Shown: piece by piece, positions 51,130 to 62,464 of the stretch
Layout: each line of letters opens with the position of its first letter
How positions within the stretch are numbered: position 1 is the stretch's first letter
Assembly: GCA_030549335.1 (NCBI GenBank)
Contig: CM060186.1
Span: forward strand, 25,652,689 to 25,716,688
Direction of reading: 5' to 3'
Length of the DNA: 64,000 nt
Source: Pontederia crassipes
Lineage: Eukaryota; Streptophyta; Magnoliopsida; Commelinales; Pontederiaceae
The notes under the pieces: generated by a model
The model's database searches: none
What the model was told of the DNA's origin: nothing
Seen by the model: only the letters and a program-made list of their open reading frames with translations
Made by a program: the position numbers and the translations under genes

Positions 51130-54100
51130 ATCTTTGTGTAACGCCCGTCAAATCTGAACAATAGTCGAACTTGGCAATAGGTAAGCTCTTTGTCATCATA
51201 TTTGCTGGATTGTCATGTGTGCTAATCTTCTGAACTTGAACATCTTGCTTTTCCAAATATCTCGAATAAAATGATATCTCACATCTATATGCTTTGTCCT
51301 TTCATGATTCATTTGATCTTTTGTAAGATGTACTGCACTTTGACTACCACAATATATGATAGTAGCTTATTCTTTCATAGTGAGCTTCCCAACTAATCCT
51401 CTCAATCAGATAGCTTCTTTTACAAGTTCAGCGATGGCCATGTATTCAGCTTCAGTTGTGGATAATGCTATTGTATGTTGGGAAATAGCTTTCCAACTCA
51501 CAACACAATCAGTAATAGTAAAAATATAACCAGTTAGGAACCTTCTTCTATCAAAATCTCTTGCAAAATATGAATCAATATAGACAACCAGTTCAGCTAA
51601 ATTTCTACCAAATTTCAAGCATACATCAGGAGTACCTCTTAAATATCTCAGTATCCACTTATCAGCTTTCCAGTGCTTCTTTCTTGGATTAGACATATAT
51701 CTAATAACAACACTGACAGCATGAGATATATCTGGACGAGTGCAAATCATTGCATACATGATGCTACCAACTGCACTACAATAAGGAACTTTTGACATAT
51801 ATCTTTTGTCTTCATCAGATTGTGGTGAACATGAAGTTGAGAGTTTAAAGTATGCCGCAATCGGTGTACTGACAGCCTTAGCATTCTGCATTCCAAAACG
51901 CTCCAAGACTTTTCAATATATTTATGCTGAGACAGAAATAATCTTCCTGAGCTTCTATCTCTAGAAATTTCTATTCCCAAAATTTTCTTTGCTGCTCCAA
52001 GATCCTTCATCTCAAATTCAGAACTTAACTTATTTTTCAAAATGTTAATTTCAGATATATCTTTTGCTGCAATTAACATATCATCAACATAGAGAAACAA
52101 ATAGATGAATGAACCATCGGCAAGTTGATTCAAATAGACACAACTATTATATTTGCTTCTAGCAAAACCAATACTCAACATGATTGAATCAAACCTTTTA
52201 TACCACTGCCGAGGAGATTGTTTAAGTCCATACAAGGACTTCTTCAGATGGCAAACTTGATCTTTTTTATCTTCAACATGAAAACCCTCTGACTGCTCCA
52301 TATATATATCTTCTTCTAGATCGCTATGTAAGAATGTAGTCTTAACATCTAGCTGCTCAAGTTCAAGATTCTGCAAAGCAACAATAGCAAGCAAAGTACG
52401 AATAGAAGTATGTTTCACAACTAGAGATAACACATCATGAAAATCAATACCCTCCACTTGACTGTAACCTTTTACCATCAATCTTGCTTTGTACTTTGTC
52501 TCTTCATTATTGATTCCTTCTTTCTTCTTGAATACTCATTTGCAGCGAACAATCTTCTTATTCACATATTGTTTTATAAGATTCCAAGTGACATTCTTCT
52601 GTAGAGATTCCATCTCCTCCTGCATTGCTATTAACCACTTATTACAATCAGGACTTCTAATAGCTTCAGAATAGGAGGAAGAATCATGTAACTCAATATC
52701 TTCAGCAACACTTAATACATAAGCCACCGGTTCTTCAAATCCGAGCCTTTGAGGTGCTTTTATTTCTCTTATCGGTCTATCACGAGCTAACATGTACTAC
52801 TGCTGAACTTGAGGTGATGTATGAACTTCTGGAGCATCAGGAGTATCACTCTTTTCATCAGAAGAACTTGACAGTTCTAACTTCACATTTTCCAAAGTTT
52901 TTTGCTTTTCTGTATCACCAATGATAGATAAATCTTTTCACGAGTGAAGCATCACAGATTCATCAAAAGTAACATCTCTACTGATAATGAATTTATTGGT
53001 TTCAGGACGCCATAATCTATAACCTTTAACACCAGATTTATAACCAAGAAATATGTGCTTCCTAGCTCTAGGTTCAAGCTTTTTATCATTAACATGTGCA
53101 TATACAGGACAACCGAAAACTTTTAAATGTGAGTAATTAGGAGGATTACCTGACCACACTTCTTCAGAAAGTTTTAAGTCCAAGGATCGATGGGGAGACC
53201 GATTCACTAAGTGACATGCCAAGTTGACAGCTTCTGTCCAAAACTCCTTGCTAAGTCCTGCATTTGATAGCATAAATCGTGCTCTCTCTAGTAGAGTTCT
53301 GTTCATTCTTTCTGCGACTCCATTCTATTGTGGAGTTCTCACAACTGTGTGATGTCTTATAATGTCTTCTTTGTCACAAAATTCATTGAACTTAGAATTA
53401 CAGAATTCTAGTCCATTGTCAGTCCTCAGCCTCTTCACAACTTTTCCAGATTGCTTCTCTAGCAGAGTCTTCCATGACTTGAATGTTTTAAATACATCAT
53501 CTTTATGCTTCAGAAAATAAATCCAAACTTTTCTAGAGAAGTCATCAATAAATGTCAACAAATACCTATTTCCTCCTTTCGAAGGAACTTGAGAGGGACC
53601 CCATAAATTTGAATGGATGTAATCAAGAGTTCCCTTCGTTTTATGAATGGCTGGACCAAAGCTAACTCTCTTCTGCTTTTCGAAGATACAATGCTCACAC
53701 AATTCTAATTTTCCAACTTTTGCACCAGGAAGAAGACCTCTGTTGCTGAGAACTTGCATGCCCTTTTCACTCATATGGTCCAAACGCATGTGCCATAACT
53801 TTGTGCAATCTTCCTCTGAGGTAGATGAGACTGCTACTGAACCTATCACCGTCGAACCTTGGAGAACATACAAGCTATCGATTTTGAGGCCTTTCATCAA
53901 CAAAAGAGCACCACGGGAAATCTTCATTCCATTAGACTCAATAACAACTTTACAACCATTTGAGTCTAAGACACCGAGAGAAATAAGATTCTTCTTCAGA
54001 TCAGGAACATGTCTGACTTCAGATAATGTCCTAATAATCCCATCATGCATCTTAATCTGGATGGACCCAATACCAACAATCTTACAGACAACATTATTGC

Positions 54101-54430
54101 CCATAAGAACGACTCCACCTTGAACAGATTTGTGCGAGGAGAACCAATCTCGATTGGGACACATATGGTATGAGCATCTAGAATCGAGAATCCATTAACT
54201 TGATGATCTGGATTTGTTTGATGTCGTTACCAACAGAACATCTTCATTCTCACTTTCTGCTACACCGACATATGCAACTTCAGCCTTTTGATTTCTCTTC
54301 TCATTGTCATCGTTAATCTTTTTATTCTTATTCTGTAATTTGTAACACTCTGCTTTGATATGACCCTTCTTCTTGCAATAATTGCATACTTTATCTCTGT
54401 TCTTCGACTTGGATCTGGATATATCTTGAT
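51130..54430 (-). pseudogene. pol: Copia 2 pol relic (PR-INT-RT-RNase H)
   Basis: The protease site reads WILDSRCSYHMCP (about 54180), with D-S-G changed to D-S-R. The pre-integrase region has LWHMRLDHMSEKG and the CEHC segment. Integrase has LRTDNGLEF (about 53420). RT has ARLMVKGYSQVEG, KKSLYGLKQSPRQWY and LYVDDMLIAA (about 52090). RNase H has ALSTTEAEYMAIAELVKEAI. Stops lie at 53325, 52938 and 52536 (KWVFK Trp to TGA), with others after 51406. A frameshift near 51900 sits before the RERFGMQNAKAVSTP-like segment. The tail of RNase H is still readable to about 51130. Confidence 0.9.
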
Positions 54431-54431
54431 T

Positions 54432-55040
54432 TTAATTTCTCGTCTGACGTCTGCCTCTTGCTATCAGACCTGAGGCTTGATCATCAGATTTACTGCTTGA
54501 TCCCAATTCGTTATTCAACTTTTTTTTGCTCAGCAGTCTGCCCTTAACATCATCAAACGTGAGTTTGTCCCTATCGTAGATCATCGTCTCTTTAAAAGTT
54601 TTATATGAAGATGGCAGAGAACAAAGGAGTAATAAGGCTTGATCTTCATCATCAACTTTCGCATCTACGTTCTTCAAATAATTGATTAGGGCAATGAACT
54701 CACTGATGTGCGATTTGATCGATGTACCTTCGACCATATGAAAGGTGTACAGTCGCTGCTTCAACTCAAGTCGATTCGCTAGGGTTTTCGTTAGATACAG
54801 AGTTTCCAACTTCGTCCAAAGACCAGACGTCGTCTTCTTTGCGAGGACTTCCTGAAGAACACCGTTCGTCAGGCACAACTGGATCGCAGACAATGCTTTC
54901 TCGCCGAGTTCCTTCCAGGCGGACGCCTCCATGGCATCCGGCTTCTGACCCGATAGCACCTTCTTCAATCCGTTCTGAACCAGGATGGCAAGCATCCGAA
55001 CTTGCCACAGACTGAAATTTGTGTTTCCGTCGAACTTCAT
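54432..55040 (-). pseudogene. gag: Copia 2 gag relic
   Basis: The MKFDGNTNFSLWQVRM start is at 55040; upstream codons of the open frame are in the primer-site leader. UBN2/Gag core features are ALSAIQLCLTNGVLQEVL and TSGLWTKLETLYLTKTLANR. The frame stops at RRQTRN with TAA (54432-54434). Beyond it, in the same phase, comes an intact CCHC knuckle CNYCKKKGHIKAEC (about 54345-54386). It is a near-complete gag with one stop. Confidence 0.88.
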
Positions 55041-55083
55041 TGTAGTCAACTTCGCGGAAAGAAACTTGGCTCTGATACTAATT

Positions 55084-55484
55084 TGTTGTGAATAAAACAC
55101 TGAGGATCGATGAACAATGAAAACAACGAAAGAAAGAGAAGATGAACACAGAGATTTAACATGGTAAAACCCTTTTGATCAATTTGAACAAGAGAGAAAC
55201 ATCCACGGGCAAAGGAGGCCGCCGTCAGAAGAATTTCACTATGAGCCAAAAGAGAGTACATCATATAAAACCCTAACCCTCATATATAAAGGTCCATACC
55301 GCGGGGGCTTCGCCCCCTGCACCCCCACGCGAATCAGTGGCGGGCTACGGGCTTGGGCCTACCGGCCCAAGCCCTATGCTTCGGCCCAAGCCCGTAGTCC
55401 GCCACTGATTCTCATTTTTCCTTCTTTCTCATTTTTTCTTTCATAATTTTGGGAACAAGGTACATGATTCAAGACACATCAACA
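55084..55484 (-). repeat. Copia 2, 5' LTR (401 bp)
   Basis: It matches the left LTR but is 54 bp longer. The extra sequence is a palindromic block at 55331-55411 that replaces a shorter, different stretch in the partner. Confidence 0.9.
55331..55411. repeat. 81-bp palindrome specific to the copia 2 5' LTR
   Basis: 29-nt arms 55331-55359 and 55383-55411 pair with one mismatch. The loop contains a further GGCCCAAGCC (55364-55373), which can also pair with the left arm. The sequence is GC-rich and absent from the other LTR. Confidence 0.9.
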
Positions 55485-55624
55485 ATGACATTAATTAATT
55501 AATATTATTAACATTGAGAGAGAAATATAAAAGTCCAAAACTCTCACAATAAAGATAAATAAGAAACTTGAAAGGAGATGCTTCTTGAAAGATGGCTTTG
55601 TCACCAGCTTTATATATATATATA

Positions 55625-56830
55625 CACACACATGAGGCTGCGCCCTTCGGTGCGTTCCAGGAAATCGCAGGAAGGTGCATCGTGGATTCCTCTTTCAGGG
55701 ACGCATGCTGGATTCGTAGCCCGCCGCAAGTTCCGCGAGCTCCGTGGGGATGGGCAAATGATGGTGCCAAAGCTAATGTAGGCCACGGTGGCCACGGCCT
55801 AGCCGTCGAGCCACAGGAGGCACGAGCTGGGGTCCGGCTCCGGCAGCATGGGCATGAGGAGGCTGAGCGGGCCTACCAAGAGGAAGACGGGGAACCTGGT
55901 CGTGAAGGTGGTGTCAAGTATCAGGTCGAGGCCTAGGAAGGTGTTCGCCACGACTGCCGCAACTTTGGGCAGCACGTCGGCCATGCGGTAGAGCATGTCG
56001 GCGAAGGCGTATTTGAGGTTGCCCAGGACGACACCTTTGGGAAGGTCTCTTAGTCGCAGCTTGGCGAGGGGTGGGATGAAGGACAGGAGTTCGCCCTCTC
56101 GGCCGGCCGCAGCTGTGAATTGTACAGGTCCTTAGTTATGAAGCTGCTTGAATAATAATATTCACAAAAAAGAATAAATATAACAAAACTTTCATGCAGA
56201 AAATAACATTTTCTGATAATATTGGTAAGCAATATTTCAGGTCACTGAAGTGCCAGTAAAAGAATAGAAATATAGGGAAAAATGCAACTAAAAATTGGCA
56301 GAATCAATTTAAATTTATTTATTTATTGCCATCCTCTCATAGAGCCGAGTGAAGCACTAAGTAAAATCAATTTGTATAAAGCATATATTAACTCATAAGA
56401 TAATGGGAATGTCGCTGACCAGGCAGTTGATTGCCTTCCCCCTTCCAGCCTTCGCTGTGACGGCCGCCTACATCGCGATATTGAAGTACCCTTGTATGAC
56501 GGCCATGAAAAGCCTCACCTCCTCATCCGGGTGGTGGGCCGTCGCGTCATACCCTTCTGGGCATCCATCCTCCATGTCGTAGAGCCAGAGGTTCTTCGCC
56601 GCGTCCTTGGAGGCCCGGAGGGACAAGTTGGAGCACATGGAGTTGAAGAAGGAGAAGGTGTCATTCGGCGCGGTGGCCGCGAGGCAGCAGGCCTGGGAGA
56701 AGCGGAGAATGAGTGGGGAAGCAGAGGAGGGGTAATATAAAAGAGGTCTTCTGTGAGAGATAGAGAGAAATTCGAAAACGTTGTAAACGCTAGTGGGAGA
56801 CGAAGAAGCATGCATTAATGTGTGTGTGTG
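55625..56830 (-). pseudogene. Flavonoid/anthocyanidin 3-O-glucosyltransferase-like UGT relic
   Basis: These enzymes transfer glucose from UDP-glucose to flavonols or anthocyanidins. The relic, on the minus strand, shows family segments in the right order: NDTFSFFNSMCSNLSL and LYDMEDGCPEGYDATAHHPD, then EEVRLFMAVIQG (56465-56700); GKAINCLVSDIP (about 56410-56440); then, after a 270-bp AT-rich gap, ELLSFIPPLAKLRLRDLPKG, KYAFADMLYRMADVLPKVAA and NTFLGLDL (55930-56100). Further on come FLLVGPLSLLMP, DPSSCLLWLDG and VATVAYISFGT (55760-55900), then frameshifted ELAELAAG and FLERTEGRSL (about 55640). The PSPG UDP-sugar box and everything after are missing, cut at a TA/CA microsatellite. Several frameshifts and a stop make it a pseudogene. 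Confidence 0.82.
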
Positions 56831-57170
56831 AGAGAGAGCAAAATAAAGGCTTGTGTGTGTGTGTGAGAGAGAGAGGAACATGGCATCCATTTTTTCAAAA
56901 ATGTTATTAACCCTTCAAACAAAATTTGCACGAGAAAGAAAGATTCGAAAACGTTATTAATTTTTCAAACGACTGCCAAAGGAAGACGAAGAAGAATGCA
57001 CATGGCGCAAGGATTCACATTAATTCTTCAAACGACTGCCAGAGGGAGATGAAGAAGCATGCAGGAGAGCAACATGGCACATGACTTTCATTTTTCTATC
57101 AAAAAAATGACAGAAAAGATAATTCACAATCCTGAGCTTGCATGGCTTTGAAACTACCACTGAGCCATGA

Positions 57171-57213
<43 letters not shown>

Positions 57214-57215
57214 AA
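56816..57215. repeat. Microsatellites and short local duplications
   Basis: (GT)n with GAGA runs lies at 56817-56875, and (TA)n at about 57173-57211. Between them the words TTTTTCAAACGACTGCCA and GAAGAAGCATGCA recur two or three times, suggesting local ~65-bp duplications. Confidence 0.7.
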
Positions 57216-58254
57216 TAATAGGTTTGGCGAAGAAAAATATTAAATGCATCACTAACTAAGTTAGTCAATGTACACTAAACTTCATACATAAATATATTGA
57301 CCTAAAACAAATACTTCTCTTTAGTTAGTACTCATATTGGTGTCCCCTCCCCCAACTTTGAGTAATTTTCAAGTATCATCCCTTAACTTTGGTCATTTTC
57401 ACTTTGGTCTTCCAAGGTTAATTTGTCATCCAAGATGTGCTCAAACTTTTCACAAGTTTTACTGGAGGTCCCCTTTACCTGATATCTTTTTCGATTCTAA
57501 TTATGTGGATTTAACACGTATTATGAAAAATATGATAAAAGATAATGACATGTAAAAATGGATTTATTAAGTCCTACAAAACAATAATGCCCTAGATTCT
57601 CAAAACATTAAAAAACTTGCTAGAGTCCAAAAGGGAAAAATAACGATGCCCTAGAATTCGTCCCTTCGGCCATTGCAACTTCCTCATTTTCTTCACTGAC
57701 ATCTTCTCCCTTCCACATCATGCTTATTTCTTTCGTGGCTTGGCTTCCTCCATCATCCTCGCTCGAGTTGCTTCCTCTACAGCACTCAGTGTCCTCAGGT
57801 AAGCTCCTATGTCTTGAATGAATTACACAAAAGAGATTGGGTATTAAATTGTTCTCTCCTTCTGTTCTTCATTGACTCCTATGTTATCTTTTTCTTTCCA
57901 TTTCCATCAATGTTTTCTTAACTCCATCTTCTACTTTCTAAATCGTTTGGCACTCATCTTTTCATTTCTCTTGAAATTTTCATTATTGGTACTTTTTTGT
58001 TCATAGGTTTTTCACTTTCGTACTTGTGAGTAGATTTTGAAAATCATTTTTTTATGTTCATTGCCACAATGAAATGTTGGTCTTCAATGAAAGTTTGTAC
58101 AAGTTGCTTCAAGTAAGTAGATTCAGTGGGAAATTTACAAGATTGTGGACTTGAATGATTGTACATTGTTGTTTTGCGTCTCTGCCTTGAAGTTTTGAAG
58201 GTTAGTTTGACATCAATTTTTATCCATATGTTTTTGTGCTAGGTTAGATGTCAA
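57216..58254. other. No complete gene seen
   Basis: 57335-57480 has the CCCCTCCCCCAACTTTGAG...CAAACTTTTCAC style of sequence common near plant MULE or MITE ends. 57650-57800 is GC-richer and ends at a CTCAG|GTAAGCT-like donor. It could be an upstream exon of the GRF relic, but no motif is recognisable. Confidence 0.4.
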
Positions 58255-58679
58255 ATATAGTTTATGTGACAACACCAAGGTGCATGTGCAGGGAAGAAGC
58301 AACCATAAGACTTTGTGGACTAAATCTAATCCCGGAAGAAAAATTTACGGATGTCTATATTGTAAGATATATATTCATTTTGTATATTTTTTAACTGCTT
58401 TGTATACGTACAACTTGTTCGTGAACTTGTAAGGTAAGTATGGCTTATCATTTTTTTTCTCATTAGATCGATCCATCAATCAAAGAACTGTGTACATACA
58501 TCATCAATGGATTGTTAAGGACCAAGGATATGCTTAAAGGTAACACTGAAGTAGCAAGAAAAAAAAATCCAATTATCAGAGATAGAGATCGAAAACTCAA
58601 ACAAAAAAATATGAAGTTGTTTAGGAGGATGATATCACTGTTGTTATTTGGCATTATTTTTTTGTATGGTTTGGAATAA
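58255..58679 (+). pseudogene. GRF zinc-finger / coiled-coil / membrane-tail protein relic
   Basis: In one frame the first segment gives TPRCMCREEATIR; one base off, it gives KTLWTKSNPGRKIYGCLY. Together these form the zf-GRF pattern (CxCGxxAxxxTxxTxxNPGRxFYGC), followed by a GTAAGA donor. The next exon (58467-58679, TAA end) reads IKELCTYIINGLL, then a Lys/Arg/Glu helix (EVARKKNPIIRDRDRKLKQK), then a membrane-like MISLLLFGIIFLYGLE. Small plant GRF proteins with a coiled coil and C-terminal membrane segment have this layout. The frameshift and the phase of the two exons suggest a decayed copy. Confidence 0.6.
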
Positions 58680-59044
58680 TTTGACAATTGGATTACGGTA
58701 AGGTATTGTGTACAATGTGTCATCACTAAATGGGAACTCTTCATGTTATGATGTTGTATCTTTTTCAATGTATGGATAACAGAGTCACTTGTTGCATATT
58801 TTAGAATATTTGAATTCAACTTATTTATATGTTAATTATTTCAAAATCTGTAATAAGTGGAGAGGCCAATTTGTATGTTTTGAACTTGTGAATGTTTCTT
58901 TCGCACATATCATATAAACAACTAGTCATATTTGTCCAAGATATCCATAATCATTTCCATAAACACACATATTTGACTAGATTCAATATATATTTCACAG
59001 CATACAAATTAAAGATAAGTACGAAAGATGAGATCCAAAGTGTT

Positions 59045-59200
59045 CATAGCATTCAACTTCATATACAAAATTCACAGTATTCAATCCAAGTACAAAATTA
59101 CATGACGTTCAACTTAATATACAAAATTCATAGCATTTAGGTACCACAACATTCAACTTTAGATACAAATTTCCACAACATTCAACTTCAGGTGCAAAAT
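59045..59200. repeat. ~28-bp tandem array
   Basis: Five to six imperfect units of ACATTCAACTTxATATACAAAATTCAC follow one another. Confidence 0.75.
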
Positions 59201-59469
59201 CTCTATCAGGTAAAAAACCTATATGAGTCTATCATTTGGGACTCATATAATTAAACTACATTTTTTTATGCATGCACGATATACATAAAAAGTACCTTCA
59301 CATAAACATGAAAATCCACTCGAACCTAGCCACATGCTGATTCACGAACATGAGTTTTTTTGTTCTGCAACTTGAGAAAGAAAAAACATTAACATATATA
59401 AATAATTAGAGAACAACTCATCTAACATAAGGAACTAAAACTACAAGACAATTACATGATGTCGCTTAT

Positions 59470-59720
59470 TGTGTCCTATAATTTCACATTCCCTGCATCT
59501 CATATGCATTCTAGTTTTTTTTTTTTTACAATCTTGTTCTCCCACTAGCGATATTGTTTTCAAGTTCCTTGACTTCTTTACATCTTGCAGTTTGTCTCTT
59601 TCCCTTTTTTCTTAGTTGGGGGGGGGGGGGGGGTTGGAATGATAAGTGTTTCTTCCACAATTGCCCATGGGTCTTTCCCACTCAATGGTTGTATGACATG
59701 GTCATACATGCACCTTCATA
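59470..59720 (-). pseudogene. MULE (Mutator-like) transposase C-terminal relic
   Basis: On the minus strand a frame reads VIQPLSGKDPWAIVEETLIIPT (59640-59710), then basic KKRERQTARCKEVKE. After that comes a knuckle MRCRECEIIGHNKRHH (about 59480-59520). Plant MURA proteins end with an xxINPxxGxxxW / PPxxxRxxGRPK stretch and a CxxCxxxGHNxxxC knuckle. Here the last Cys is His, a 16-base G run interrupts the Pro-rich part, and upstream transposase is absent because copia 3 begins at 59784. Confidence 0.6.
59618..59633 (+). repeat. 16-base poly-G run
   Basis: An uninterrupted run of G inside the MULE relic. Its length is prone to sequencing and polymerase error. Confidence 0.9.
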
Positions 59721-60293
59721 TAAGTCTGGTGTATGTCTCGTCAATTTTTCTTTTTCCTCGTTGTTCTCGCAAATGCATGCAATTGTTGGAAAAAAGTTTT
59801 TATGCTATATTTAATTATATTTTAATGACACAAATATCGAATAATCAGAATTATATATTTGAAGTGCTAAAAAATTTCAATTCAAAATGGATTCATTTAT
59901 GTACCAAACTTGAAGTTAATATTTGAATATGTTTTATTCATATCTGATTTAACCTGATGATATATGAAAGTTGTAGATAATTTTGTTAGCTTTTCAACGA
60001 ATAAAAAAAATACCTTATTTTGATATTGGTGCAAAAAGTTATGTGCAAAATAATGCAAAGTGATCGACGAGTCGATCTGACGAACCGGTCAACCGGCGAG
60101 GCGAACCGGTCGACTGGTCAAGTGAACCGGTCAACCAATTTGAATGTAGAACTTGCAAATCACATGATATGAAGTTAAAACATGGACCAGCCAACTAACT
60201 GGAGGCACTGATCGATCCGACTGCACACAAAATAACCTATAACAACTAGTTTTTGGCCAAACGAAAGGGCAACGGTCATATTATCCAAAGAGA

Positions 60294-60305
60294 ACTATAA
60301 AAGGG
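60294..60305 (+). promoter_or_regulatory. TATA box of the copia 3 LTR
   Basis: CTATAAAAGGGG is a near-ideal plant TATA box. It lies about 225 bp after the CGGTCAACCGG repeats. The hAT-like insertion begins two bases after it, so normal transcription from this LTR is probably disturbed. Confidence 0.7.
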
Positions 60306-60306
60306 G

Positions 60307-60745
60307 CAATGTTGTTAGGACCAGACCGAACAATGACCCAGATAGGTGTTCATTTCAAGTCGAACCGATTGGACTGATTGGTCGGACCAGATAGTAATAA
60401 AATATTATATTTAATACGATATATTAAATTAAGCTATTAAATTTTCAATGTATACCTATGTCAAAATGTAATTATACAAAAAAATAACAATCATAAATCA
60501 TAAATTTTAAATTTAAGATTTGATGTTAAAATTATTACACGCTTAATAAATGAAAATCCTATTGAATCTCATTATTATAATAAATTTTCTATTCTTTAAA
60601 TTTTTTATAAATATTTTTTCCAAAATATTATGAAAAGATTATATATTCTATAAATAAATATATATTCTATAAATAAATATATAATATAATTAGTGATTTA
60701 TTAAATTTGAACTTATTAAATATAAAATTAAAGAAATTTTAAATT

Positions 60746-60784
<39 letters not shown>

Positions 60785-61390
60785 CCATGCTATATTAAGT
60801 ATGTTATAGTTTTATTGTATATTATGCATGTATCAAAGAAGTTTGCACCATTCATCTCTAACTAATTTATCTAATATAATAGAGTAAATATATAATTAAC
60901 TTATATTATAATACACATTTATAATATTAAAATTTTGAATGAAATAATAATCCATAAGTTAAAGTTCAAAGTTTAGTAAATTCTAGACTAAATGAAGGAA
61001 AAAAGAGCAAGTAATGTGTACAAACATAGTTCCACATTGATAATACTAGCAACACAAGAGTAAGTGGACAATTATAAATAAAGGAGGACACTATTGTGTC
61101 ATTGTGATTCTTTATGGAGAAAGTCCATATTTTGATATTTTCTAAATTTATAATAATAAACTTTATAAAATTATTTCTTAGCAAAAGAAATAATAATAAA
61201 AATTGGTTGGCCTAAAATTGCGGTTCAACCTGGTTTTTTCCGATTTTGATCGGTTTTGGCCGATTTTGACTGATTCTTGACTGGTCTTGATCGGTTCAAC
61301 TAGGGATTCAGTTTTAGGCCTTATACCAAGCCGTCTTGATGGTCGGTCGACGGTCGGACCGGCCGGTCCAGTCCGGTTCTAATAACACTG
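60307..61390 (+). mobile_element. Non-autonomous hAT-like element C inside the copia 3 LTR
   Basis: The ends are CAATGTTGTTAGGACCAGACCG and, inverted, CAGTGTTATTAGAACCGGACTGG. The 8-bp duplication is AAAAGGGG (60299-60306) and AAAAGAGG (61391-61398), 7 of 8. The interior is AT-rich with GACCGGTC-type words near both ends. The terminal CAxTGTT matches elements A and B. Confidence 0.75.
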
Positions 61391-62260
61391 AAAAGAGGTC
61401 CAACATAATCAATCGAGTATTGAAGAGAAATATCAGGAATCAAAGGAAAATCATTTTTTTAAATTTATTGAACCATATTATTAAATCTTCTCCTCTTTCT
61501 CTCTTCTCTTCCTGTGAGTTTAATATTATAAAAGGGAGAAACATTTGTTTAGAGATATGAATATGAGCTCCTGTGTAGAAGAGGTTTTATCTTACTTCTC
61601 AGGTTAGAGAAAATATCAAGAGTTATCATTTGTAAAAGAGGTGTTCCCACCTTTTGAAAGGAGAACCGCTGGTAAAAGCTTCATAGGAGAAGAGGTGCGC
61701 CTTACCTTTCGAAGTGGATAAAAGGTGGTGTGTTGTAAATGGTTTCTTCTTTGCCTCATTTGGAACTATTAGAATTTATGCACAAGAGAAATCATGCACC
61801 GTGAGAAAACCTGAGAAATTTAAGGCAACGCAGAATTTTATTAGATGAAAGAAACAGAAGAGGATTACAAGAATTTGCTGAAGCGAGACCTCTGTAGGAA
61901 AAATCTGCTGAAGTGCCTCATTACGTAGGGGACCACATAAGGTTACAACTGGGTTCAGATTCGAGGCATTATTAACAGGAACGAGAGAAGGTGTTTAGTG
62001 AAATCTCTGACGGTCTCGAGGTTGATAAGTCAGAGCGGGAACGTAGGCTAATGTGTGGCCAAACTTCGTCAATAAACCACCGTGCATATTATGTTTATCT
62101 TTCTCTCTCTTTCCTTCCTACTTTATTATGCATGTGATTTGATTATTATTATATTGATTTGAAGTTTAAAAAATTAATTTTAAGTTTTCGTGATGATTTT
62201 CGTGAAATTGATCTTTTCGGTAAAACACCAATTCCCCCCTAGTGCCTTATGATCCAACAA

Positions 62261-62273
62261 TTGGTATCAGAGC
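62261..62273 (+). other. Copia 3 primer-binding site
   Basis: TTGGTATCAGAGC, a perfect plant initiator-tRNA-Met primer site, one base after the LTR end. Confidence 0.9.
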
Positions 62274-62315
62274 AAGATTGCTCTTATTTTTAAAGATTTA
62301 ATAATCTTTTAGAGT

Positions 62316-62464
62316 ATGACATCATTTTTAAAAGAAGGCCAATCGATTTTTGAATCGCTGGATTTCAATGCTTTAAACTTTTCTTTTTGGAAAATTAGAA
62401 TGAAGGCGTATTTGTGTTCAATTGATTTTGATATGTGAAAAATTGTAAAAAATGGTTTTGAAAA
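62316..62464 (+). pseudogene. gag: Copia 3 gag relic, N-terminal part
   Basis: The ATG at 62316 gives MTSFLKEGQSIFESLDFNAL, NFSFWKIRMKAYLCSIDFDM, then TGA where the family has Trp, then KIVKNGFEK. The FxxxNxSFWKxRMxxYL pattern is typical of copia Gag N-termini. The Mutator-like element has inserted directly after GFEK. Confidence 0.8.

Larger units (their letters stand above)
50694..55484 (-). mobile_element. Ty1/copia LTR retrotransposon 2, complete but inactivated
   Basis: LTRs lie at 50694-51040 and 55084-55484, with a perfect 5-bp target duplication, ATGAC, at 50689-50693 and 55485-55489. It reads on the minus strand in copia order. It differs in sequence and LTR from copia 1. The primer site inside the right LTR reads TAGTATCAGAGCC, one change from the tRNA-iMet site. 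Stops and a frameshift in pol prevent autonomy. Confidence 0.95.
59784..62259 (+). repeat. Copia 3, 5' LTR (interrupted)
   Basis: The start TGTTGGA is the inverse of the end TCCAACA, which sits directly before the primer site. That fixes the right end well and the left end moderately. The LTR holds three ~21-bp repeats of the CGAACCGGTCAACCGG type at 60070-60140, a TATA box at 60294 and the hAT insertion. Confidence 0.65.

Noticed and set aside
59045..59200. Regular short repeats considered as a CRISPR-like array
   Set aside because: Units abut directly with no spacers, are imperfect, and the genome is eukaryotic.
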